From the NCBI GenBank assembly GCA_017435615.1, contig JAFSET010000012.1, positions 1 to 64,000 on the forward strand: a stretch of DNA of 64,000 bases. The letters run 5' to 3'. The first letter of the stretch is position 1, and each line of letters opens with the position of its first letter. The stretch is from Oscillospiraceae bacterium. Lineage in GTDB: Bacteria > Bacillota > Clostridia > Oscillospirales > Oscillospiraceae. The notes below the pieces were generated by a model that did not search any database, was not told the DNA's origin, and worked only from the letters and a program-made list of their open reading frames with translations. Position numbers and translations under genes: made by a program. Positions 27,326-35,349 of the stretch are shown here, one piece after another.

Positions 27326-29410
27326 ATGAGCAACTATCTGAATGTACCGGAACTATTTGGCAGTGATGTGTTTAACGAAACTGTTATGGAACAGCGGTTG
27401 CCTCAGCAAACCTATAACGCCTGGAAAACCTGTATTCAAACCGGCACGCCGCTGCAGCTTCCGGTGGCGAATGAAATCGCCAGTGCCATGAAGGACTGGG
27501 CAATCGAAAAAGGGGCCACCCACTATACGCACTGGTTTCAGCCCATGACCGGCATTACCGCCGAAAAACACGACAGCTTCATTGAACCGGTGGAAAAAGG
27601 AAAGGTCATTATGTCTTTTTCCGGGAAAGCGCTGGTCCGGGGTGAACCGGATGCATCCTCCTTCCCCAACGGCGGTCTTCGCGCTACCTTTGAAGCCCGT
27701 GGTTATACAGCCTGGGATCCTACAGCCTTTGCCTTTGTCCGTGATGGCAGCTTATACATCCCCACCTGTTTCTTTTCTTACACCGGTGCGGCTTTGGACA
27801 AAAAGACCCCGCTTCTGCGATCTATCGACGAGGTATCCCGGGAAGCTGTGCGAATTTTGCGGCTTTTTGGAGATCAGCAGACTACAAGGGTCATTCCCTG
27901 TGTTGGTGCGGAGCAAGAATATTTTCTTTTACCCAAAAATCTCTATGCCCAGCGCGAGGATCTTCGTTTAACCGGACGAACCCTGTTTGGCGCGCTGCCC
28001 CCCAAGGGTCAGGAACTGGATGATCATTACTTTGGCACCATCCGCACAAGGGTCTCCAATTTTATGAAGGATCTGGATGAACAGCTTTGGAGACTTGGTA
28101 TCCTTTCCAAAACAAAGCACAACGAAGCTGCTCCCTGTCAGCACGAGCTGGCACCAATTTATACCGACGCAAACAGTGCCTGTGATGCAAATCAGCTTGT
28201 GATGCAGATCATGAAAAAATGTGCCGCAAAGCACGATTTGGTCTGTCTGCTGCACGAAAAGCCCTTTAAGGGCGTTAACGGTTCCGGTAAGCATAACAAC
28301 TGGTCCCTGGCCACAGATACTGGCAAAAACTTGTTTACGCCTGGAAAGACACCCAGGCAGAACGCCCAGTTTTTGATTTTCCTTGCCGCTTTTATCAAAG
28401 GTATTGATGAATATCAAGACTTTTTACGCGCCACAGTGGCCGGTGCCGGAAACGATCACCGTTTAGGAGCATGTGAAGCGCCTCCTGCCATTCTCTCCGT
28501 TTTTTTAGGTGACGAACTGGATGCTATTGTCCGCTCCATCATCGACGGCACGAATTACACAGAGCCCGGCAAAAGCGTCCTGCGCATTGGCGTGGATGTG
28601 CTGCCTTCCATCCCTCAAGATACTACGGACCGAAACCGTACCTCTCCCCTGGCCTTCACCGGTAATAAATTTGAATTCCGTATGGTCGGCTCTTCTCAAT
28701 CTGTTGCCGGACCGAATATTGCACTGAATACCATTATGGCGGAAGAGCTGGGCCAAATTGCCGACGAATTGGAGCAGGCAGATCATTTTGACGATGCCCT
28801 CCAAAAGCTGGTATGCCGTATTTTGACGGAGCATCAGCGGATCATTTTCAACGGAAACGGCTATTCTCAGCAATGGACCGAGGAGGCTGAACGTAGAGGA
28901 TTAAGCAATCTTCCTTCCACCGCCGATGCCTTGCCGGTTTATTTAAACGCTAAAAACATTGCGCTTGTATCCAGGCACGGCATTTTCACCCCGGAAGAAT
29001 TCCGTGCACGATACGACATTTATATGCAGTCCTATAAAAAACTTGTGCATATCGAAGGCCGTACCGCTGTGGATATGGTGATGCACCAAATTCTGCCTGC
29101 CGCACTGCGATATACCAAATCCCTTTGTGACTGTGTAAACGCCAAGGCCGGATCCAACGCGTCACACCGGGCAGAGAGTGCGTTGATCCATCTTCTGTCA
29201 GAAAAAACCGATTCTTTGTATGGCCATTGTATAAAGCTGCAGCAGGAACTGGAAAGCATCCCGGTGGGCCTTGAAGAGGCTGTAAGCTTCTGCAAAAATG
29301 TGATCGTCCCAGAAATGGATGATATGCGCGCCGATGCCGACGCCTTAGAGCAGCTCACTGATAAATCCTGTTGGCCCTACCCCACTTATTCAGATCTTTT
29401 ATACTACTGA
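27326..29410 (+). CDS. glnN: Type III glutamine synthetase
   Basis: It makes glutamine from glutamate, ammonia and ATP. The GSIII-specific motifs THYTHWFQPMTG and KHDSF, the EQEYFL ATP-site segment, the KHNEAAPCQHELAP block and the NGSGKHNNWS loop are present, and the C-terminal helical region seen only in type III follows. About 694 residues, the usual length. ATG 27326 is nine bases after AAGGA; the ATG at 27320 is too close. It is monocistronic with a strong terminator. A type I enzyme may exist elsewhere in the genome. Confidence 0.94.
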   Translation: MSNYLNVPELFGSDVFNETVMEQRLPQQTYNAWKTCIQTGTPLQLPVANEIASAMKDWAIEKGATHYTHWFQPMTGITAEKHDSFIEPVEKGKVIMSFSGKALVRGEPDASSFPNGGLRATFEARGYTAWDPTAFAFVRDGSLYIPTCFFSYTGAALDKKTPLLRSIDEVSREAVRILRLFGDQQTTRVIPCVGAEQEYFLLPKNLYAQREDLRLTGRTLFGALPPKGQELDDHYFGTIRTRVSNFMKDLDEQLWRLGILSKTKHNEAAPCQHELAPIYTDANSACDANQLVMQIMKKCAAKHDLVCLLHEKPFKGVNGSGKHNNWSLATDTGKNLFTPGKTPRQNAQFLIFLAAFIKGIDEYQDFLRATVAGAGNDHRLGACEAPPAILSVFLGDELDAIVRSIIDGTNYTEPGKSVLRIGVDVLPSIPQDTTDRNRTSPLAFTGNKFEFRMVGSSQSVAGPNIALNTIMAEELGQIADELEQADHFDDALQKLVCRILTEHQRIIFNGNGYSQQWTEEAERRGLSNLPSTADALPVYLNAKNIALVSRHGIFTPEEFRARYDIYMQSYKKLVHIEGRTAVDMVMHQILPAALRYTKSLCDCVNAKAGSNASHRAESALIHLLSEKTDSLYGHCIKLQQELESIPVGLEEAVSFCKNVIVPEMDDMRADADALEQLTDKSCWPYPTYSDLLYY

Positions 29411-29414
29411 TATG

Positions 29415-29446
29415 AAAAACAGCCGCCCGGATGGGCGGCTGTTTTT
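29415..29446. terminator. Strong bidirectional terminator
   Basis: A 9-bp GC stem (29420-29428 with 29433-29441) with a GGAT loop is flanked by A5 and T5, so it works from both sides. It serves glnN and the convergent 1840-residue gene. Confidence 0.9.
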
Positions 29447-29464
29447 CGGTTTGAACGATTGAAA

Positions 29465-32400
29465 TCAGCTTTCAGAATTTGTTTTGTACGCCACAGCAGC
29501 AAGGTGGTAGCCGTACATTGCCTGAACCAGGTTTTTCAGCTCCACGGAAGCGCTGCCATTGTAATACATTCTGGTAATGTAGTCCATGGGGCTGTAGGTG
29601 ACGGAAAGCTCACCGGTGCCATCATTGACAATAATGGTCACATCTTCATTCAGGTTCTGAGGATTAAAGCCGGCAACTGTCACAAAACAAATATATCCGT
29701 TCGTCTGAGGTGTAAGGGGTTCGCCATTTACAGTAAAGGTGTAGTTTCCAAGGTCTCCGGTGTACTTGAAATAGAAGTTGATAGACGTCTGGAACCAGTG
29801 CACCAGGGAACAGCCAAAGAAGTCAACATTCTCTGCATTGTCCGTCTGCTCAGCCTTGTTGTTATTTGCATCCAGTGCAGGCATCTCAGCCGGAGTAACC
29901 GGATCCAAATCCTTGTTGGCCAAATCGTCCATATTGTACTCAAAGTAGATCTGGGCATAGTTGCCGTAATTCAGCATTTCACGGACAAGTGTTTTTGTCT
30001 TCTCGGAGTATTCACCGTTCAGAATGTACTGTGCATATTCATAAACGGTGTAATCCTTCGTGGCAGTGCCGTTTTCCGGACTGTCGATCACAACATGGAT
30101 GGCATCTGTCATCTGGCCGGAAGCAAGCGGAATAGAAGCTGTCGGATAATAGATATCCTTGTCTTCATCATATACCGTGTCCATACTCTGAACAGCATAG
30201 GTATAGGTCTTGCCCGCTACAGTAAATGTGACGGTCGCATCCTGCGTATACGCAGGATCGATCAGGAAGGTCTCACCAATGGAGTTTCCTAATGTTACGC
30301 CATAGCTGTACACAGGGAACGGCAGTTGGGCAATTTCCTCCTTGTGAACTTCGTTACAATTTGGGCAGAGCTGATGCTGAGTGCCGGGATCAGTAAAGCT
30401 GGGTTTCACATCCACGGTCCATTCGCCAAAATTATGGCCATTGGCAGACACAGTCGCTTGCGGAATTAAAACAGTATCACAAACAGCGCAATGAACACCC
30501 TCGGTCAGACCGGTTTCGGTACAGGTAGGTGCTACGGCAGCATCTGTAACCTCAGTGTGGCCTGTGGCAGGAATGACTTCCTCAAAGGTCTTGCCACAAT
30601 TCATACAGGTACTGGTTGCAAGACCTGTAGTGGTACATGCCGGTTCTGTTATAATGCTCTGTGTGCCAACATTGTGGCCGTGCGCCTGCACATCCTCCAG
30701 CTTAATCTCGCCGCAGATGGAGCAAGTGTACTGGGTGTAGCCAGCGTGCTCACAGGTGGCTTCCACCTTTGCAGTCTGGACCCAATCGTGGGCACACAAG
30801 CCGGTGGTATAGTAGGTAGCGGATGTTGTGTTGGGAACACCAACGTACAAGAAAGTGTTTTCTTCTTTAATGCTGGAATTCGGTCCGTAACAGCTAAAGA
30901 ACCGGTCAGAGGAAGAGGTATGGCTGTTGTTAAACATCAGGCGGTTACCGTACAAGCCATCCAACATCACACTATAGTGTCCGTCTGTCTCACCGTGAAC
31001 GGTAATAGTAAAGGATGCCGCTTCATCCAATGTATCCTGAGAATTCAAAGAATTCTCTGAGTTGGAGGCACAGTACAGGAACTTATTCATAGCCAGATCC
31101 AGGAAAGCAAAGGATCCGATTTCATAGCCATGCTGAAGCTGGAATACTGCAATCTGATCCTGTGGCACAAACGTGATTGCACCTTCCGCATCGGGTGTAA
31201 CAGGCGATGCGCCGCGGTCATCAGAAAGCTGCTTTTCGCTCATAGCATAGTAGTTACCATCTGTGTGCAGACCCACAATGATGTAGTTCTGGCCCACAAC
31301 CAACTGATTTTGATTAGTTACTAAATGATAGGACATTGCCTGACCTTCTGCATTAAAATCTTCACGGCTATACAATGCGTAGAAGGTTGTATTCTCCGTC
31401 AGGGCCATAGTATTATTGTGGCCATCACCTTCCTCAGCAGAATAGATCACAGAAGGAGCAATCAGGGATTCGCTGTGGGGCAAGGTGACCCAACCAACAA
31501 ATTTGGTGTAGCCCTCAGGCAATGTATCACTGGTGGGCTGAGGCATCTTGATGACGTTTTCATCCGCAGATACAGTTTGTGTCATCGTAGTGATGCCGTC
31601 CTCTACGAAGGTGGCCGTATACTCGGATGCATCTGCCTCTACCATCTTAAAGAAGTACAGCTCACGGTTGTAATCGCTGCGGATCGAGTAGTTTTTGAAT
31701 GCACCGTTGGCATAAGAAATGGCACGGTCAGAAATGGACTCGGAAACCAACACAAAAGCAACAGATCCATCCTCATATTGGATGGCATACTCACCATCAG
31801 GAGTCACCGATGCGTCATTTTCAACATCCGCAAAGGTCCATGCCCAAGGTTCAGATCCGTTGTTGCCAAGGCTGGTAGAATCGGTACCCTTCAAATAGGC
31901 ACCTTCAAAATTGAGCGCAATGCAGTTGGTTTTGTGCATATAGTATTCGATATTCCAGATAGGAACGGTCTCCGCATACTGGATCATCATCTCTGCACCG
32001 GTTCCCACAACGGTCACTTCAACTGCTGTGGGCTCAGAATCCACGTCGGTACCCAACGCGTAGAAAGTATCACCGGACTTGGCAGCGATCACATATTCGC
32101 CACCGGCAAGGATCTTGGTATAGTCGGTGATATGCTGGAAGTAGCCAATTTCCTTTCCGCAGTTGTCACAAACGTTGTCGTCACCGTAGCTGTGGCCTAA
32201 TGCCGGGATTGCCTCGGTCTTGGTGTGGGCTGCGTCGTTTTCACAGGTGTAGGTCATTACACCGGCAGTATCGCAGGTGGCCGGAGTGGTTTCTACACCG
32301 GTTCCCCACTTGTGACCCAAAGCTGGGATATCTTCGTCCTTTGTGTGGCTGTTATCGTTCTGACAAACATAGGTCATTTTACCGGCTGTTTCGCAGGTTG

Positions 32401-34987
32401 CGTCGGTAATCACTGCACCTTCGTTCCAGCTATGGCCCAGTGCTGGAATAGTCTCGACCTGTGCAGCGCCGCAGACAGTACAGGTATAGGTCTTGCTGCC
32501 GTCTGCTTCACAGGTGGCGTCAACCACAACGCCCTCACCCATTGTATGGCCGGTAGCAGGAATGGATTCTGTCTTTGTTTCGCCGCAGACAGAGCAGGTA
32601 TAGGTCATCACACCGGTGGTCTCACAGCCGGGAGCCGTAGTCTCTACGCCATCATTCCAGCTATGTTCGATCATATCGATCACTTCGTGACCGCTGATAT
32701 AGCTTTCACAATCATTACAGTACACACCGGCAGTATAACCAACAGTGGTACAAGTAGCAGCAACTTCATCATGATTCTCTGTGTTGATATGGTTACAGAG
32801 AACAACCATCTTGTAGAACTTTACACCGAAATACTCTGTGCTGCTTGTAGTGACATTACTAAGAGAATAACCGCCATACTGGTTATAGCTTGCAGCACGG
32901 AATACCAAGCCACGACCAGAGGTTTCAGATGTCACTTTAAACACACCGGTTCCATTGCTTACTTCGGTAAGTGCCCACTGATAGGCAGCGGTGGATGAAC
33001 CTAAATTGGTGCTACTTGAATACTTCAAATAGTTGGTTCCGTTTGTCAAAGCAAATCCATCGCCGTTGCTTTCTACAGTCCACACAGGTGTTGTTCCTTC
33101 TACAAAAACAACATTATTGTCCTCGATGTTAACAGTGACACCGCTCATTTTAGATGTAATGGATGTGGGCAACGCAAAATGGTTGCCATTACTATCGGTT
33201 GCGACGATCACAAACTGACCGCCTGCCGTTATCTCTGTTGCATCTGTCACCAATTGATAAGCTTTCCCACCGACATTCGGATCACTTGCACCGCAAACGA
33301 TACAGGAACCATCCTCATAGGTATGGTTACCTGTAGCAGGAATTTCAGTCTGTGCGACAAGCACAGCGTTACAAACGGAGCAGTGGCTGCCTTCCGTCAA
33401 GCCGGTATTCGCACAAGTAGCGTCCACCGCAGCATCAGTCACCACGGTGTGACCGGCGGCAGGAATCTCAGTCTCGCTAATTACGGCACCACAATCATCA
33501 CAGGTAACCGTGGTCTTACCCGTCTCGGTACAAGTGGGATCTACTGTGGTTTCAGTGGTGTTGGTATGCTGACATGTGGTATCCGCATCTTCTAAAACAG
33601 ATGTAAAGTAATTCACATCACCGGCAACAGTAGTCTCTACAAAGAAGCACAGCGTCTGACCGGTAATATTAGAATTGACAGAGGTATAACAACGCCAGTC
33701 TTGATCGTTGTAAATGCCGATATAACGACCGGTGCCGTTATGCACAAGATATCCGTTAGATGAATCAATTTTAAAGGTATTGGCAGTATTGGTGCCAACA
33801 CGAACGCCGTTATTCGTGCTGGTGCAATATAGCCATGTTGCTGTCGTGCCGTTTGGATAGAAGATATATTCGTCAGCACTACCACCAATCACCCACTTCA
33901 GGTTGTCGAGGTCACTATCCAATTTTCCGTTGGAAACAGTAACTTTGGTTGCAGCGGGTGCAGATGATGTGCCCTTGTCATTGCTCATGGCGTAATATGT
34001 AGAATTATCTTTGGTAGTAGTAATTACTACGGTATCACCAACTTTAATATCGGATGCATCTTTCAATACATATTCCGTACTACCGCCAGCACCGGCTACA
34101 GTATAAGTATAAACAGCATAGAGGGTGGTATTCTTTGTTGCAGTGAAGGAAGTATTTGCACCATAGAGGGTAGGTTCCGTTTCAGTATCGGACACAGAAG
34201 CCTCGGCCCAACCCACAAAGCTATAGCTATATTTGCCATTGTAGTCCTGTACAGACGGAAGTTTCACCGTGCCATCTTCACTGGCAGTGATGGAAGCAAT
34301 CTCTTCAATCTGGCTGGGTACGACGAAGCTGACTACAGGCAGCTTATTACCACAGGCGGAACAAGTACCGTCCACATAGCTGTGCCCCAGGGCATCAATG
34401 GTTTCTGTGCTCACAGTTTCACCACAGTCATCACAGGTAACTGTGACAGAACCGTCCTCCGTACAGGTTGCGTCCACTGTAGTTGTAGTGGTGTTAGTAT
34501 GCTCACAGGCAGCCGTTTCTGTTACATAGGTAACTACTATCTGATTAATACGAGATTGTGCGGTAAAACTGGCAATGGAAATAACATCTGTAGGTGTAGT
34601 CGGTGTAATCGTAACAGTAGATCCTGAAACGGTTGCAGTGTTTCCAACAGAGTTTTTAAAGGCAGTCGCATAAGTGGAACTTGTACAGGTCACAACTACC
34701 TTGGTAATATTTCCTCCGCTACAGGCAATTTCAACAGAAGATTTCTGGTAAATTCTGTAATGATCAGAATCAGACGTTCTAATTGCCGTGGAACTCGATG
34801 CCTGATTATTGGTAAAAGTAATTACACCGGAATTCCAGGAAATGGATTTCCCCGAAAGGGTACCCGTGTTAGCATAGATAGACATTGTCACTTCATTGCT
34901 TTCAGCAGCATGAGAATGTACAGCAGTGCTTGGAAGCATGCCGAACAGCATCAATGCCACCAACAGGATCGATATCACTCTTTTCAT
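29465..34987 (-). CDS. Large secreted protein with cysteine-repeat blocks and beta-rich modules
   Basis: A signal peptide (1-28) leads a 1840-residue exported protein. Residues 30-160 are beta-rich. Four cysteine-repeat blocks follow at about 161-213, 470-565, 731-946 and 1397-1549, holding some 13 full units of the type GH...VxATC...G...YTC..CG, spaced by about 35 residues. They resemble zinc-ribbon-like repeats of clostridial surface proteins. Two units in the third block replace the final CxxC by C-x-N-D-x-x-H. Between blocks are beta-module pairs: an InlB-like strand domain ending TLYAVY or TFYALY, then a 150-residue module with an LxVGQNYIIV-type core. The last 290 residues contain VREMLNYGNYAQIYF. 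No LPxTG, SLH or other anchor is visible. Function unknown; a surface or adhesive role is inferred. Confidence 0.8.
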   Translation of the reverse strand: MKRVISILLVALMLFGMLPSTAVHSHAAESNEVTMSIYANTGTLSGKSISWNSGVITFTNNQASSSTAIRTSDSDHYRIYQKSSVEIACSGGNITKVVVTCTSSTYATAFKNSVGNTATVSGSTVTITPTTPTDVISIASFTAQSRINQIVVTYVTETAACEHTNTTTTTVDATCTEDGSVTVTCDDCGETVSTETIDALGHSYVDGTCSACGNKLPVVSFVVPSQIEEIASITASEDGTVKLPSVQDYNGKYSYSFVGWAEASVSDTETEPTLYGANTSFTATKNTTLYAVYTYTVAGAGGSTEYVLKDASDIKVGDTVVITTTKDNSTYYAMSNDKGTSSAPAATKVTVSNGKLDSDLDNLKWVIGGSADEYIFYPNGTTATWLYCTSTNNGVRVGTNTANTFKIDSSNGYLVHNGTGRYIGIYNDQDWRCYTSVNSNITGQTLCFFVETTVAGDVNYFTSVLEDADTTCQHTNTTETTVDPTCTETGKTTVTCDDCGAVISETEIPAAGHTVVTDAAVDATCANTGLTEGSHCSVCNAVLVAQTEIPATGNHTYEDGSCIVCGASDPNVGGKAYQLVTDATEITAGGQFVIVATDSNGNHFALPTSITSKMSGVTVNIEDNNVVFVEGTTPVWTVESNGDGFALTNGTNYLKYSSSTNLGSSTAAYQWALTEVSNGTGVFKVTSETSGRGLVFRAASYNQYGGYSLSNVTTSSTEYFGVKFYKMVVLCNHINTENHDEVAATCTTVGYTAGVYCNDCESYISGHEVIDMIEHSWNDGVETTAPGCETTGVMTYTCSVCGETKTESIPATGHTMGEGVVVDATCEADGSKTYTCTVCGAAQVETIPALGHSWNEGAVITDATCETAGKMTYVCQNDNSHTKDEDIPALGHKWGTGVETTPATCDTAGVMTYTCENDAAHTKTEAIPALGHSYGDDNVCDNCGKEIGYFQHITDYTKILAGGEYVIAAKSGDTFYALGTDVDSEPTAVEVTVVGTGAEMMIQYAETVPIWNIEYYMHKTNCIALNFEGAYLKGTDSTSLGNNGSEPWAWTFADVENDASVTPDGEYAIQYEDGSVAFVLVSESISDRAISYANGAFKNYSIRSDYNRELYFFKMVEADASEYTATFVEDGITTMTQTVSADENVIKMPQPTSDTLPEGYTKFVGWVTLPHSESLIAPSVIYSAEEGDGHNNTMALTENTTFYALYSREDFNAEGQAMSYHLVTNQNQLVVGQNYIIVGLHTDGNYYAMSEKQLSDDRGASPVTPDAEGAITFVPQDQIAVFQLQHGYEIGSFAFLDLAMNKFLYCASNSENSLNSQDTLDEAASFTITVHGETDGHYSVMLDGLYGNRLMFNNSHTSSSDRFFSCYGPNSSIKEENTFLYVGVPNTTSATYYTTGLCAHDWVQTAKVEATCEHAGYTQYTCSICGEIKLEDVQAHGHNVGTQSIITEPACTTTGLATSTCMNCGKTFEEVIPATGHTEVTDAAVAPTCTETGLTEGVHCAVCDTVLIPQATVSANGHNFGEWTVDVKPSFTDPGTQHQLCPNCNEVHKEEIAQLPFPVYSYGVTLGNSIGETFLIDPAYTQDATVTFTVAGKTYTYAVQSMDTVYDEDKDIYYPTASIPLASGQMTDAIHVVIDSPENGTATKDYTVYEYAQYILNGEYSEKTKTLVREMLNYGNYAQIYFEYNMDDLANKDLDPVTPAEMPALDANNNKAEQTDNAENVDFFGCSLVHWFQTSINFYFKYTGDLGNYTFTVNGEPLTPQTNGYICFVTVAGFNPQNLNEDVTIIVNDGTGELSVTYSPMDYITRMYYNGSASVELKNLVQAMYGYHLAAVAYKTNSES

Positions 34988-35349
34988 TATTTATCCTCCC
35001 TTTTTTATAGGCGTGGAAGAAATCCTGCGCCAAAATTGAAGACAGCTTAAAACTATCTTATACTCAAAATAATCATAACACAAAGACACTTTGTTATCAA
35101 CAATACGACATGTAAAATATTGTTGATTTTTCAGTTTCAATTTCGTTAGAAATCTGTCATTTCTGCACAATTGTCCGCGACACGCAGACACATGTTGATA
35201 AATACATCATTTTACCGCGAACATAAATGTAATCAGGAACCGAATTAAAATCAGGAAAAATGACGAAAAAGCTGTTGCTATATGGTTCGAGTTATGATAT
35301 TATTATGCTGTATGAGTATGCAACCACAAACGATACGGAGGGATCTATT
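34988..35349. other. Divergent intergenic region of the two secreted-protein genes
   Basis: This 362-bp A/T-rich region separates the two divergent secreted-protein genes. It holds a GGGAGGA ribosome site for the minus gene, a possible weak minus promoter (TTGTGT, 17 bases, TAAGAT, within 35050-35090) and the plus promoter listed separately. I see no further gene or RNA in it. Its shared position would permit joint control of both genes. Confidence 0.5.
35275..35303 (+). promoter_or_regulatory. Promoter of the endonuclease gene
   Basis: TTGCTA (35275-35280), 17 bases, TATTAT (35298-35303), about 45 bases before the TTG start. Confidence 0.65.

Noticed and set aside
30491..32998. Several plus-strand frames with Thr/Gly-rich products
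   Set aside because: Antisense of the cysteine-repeat gene; the apparent repeats mirror that gene.
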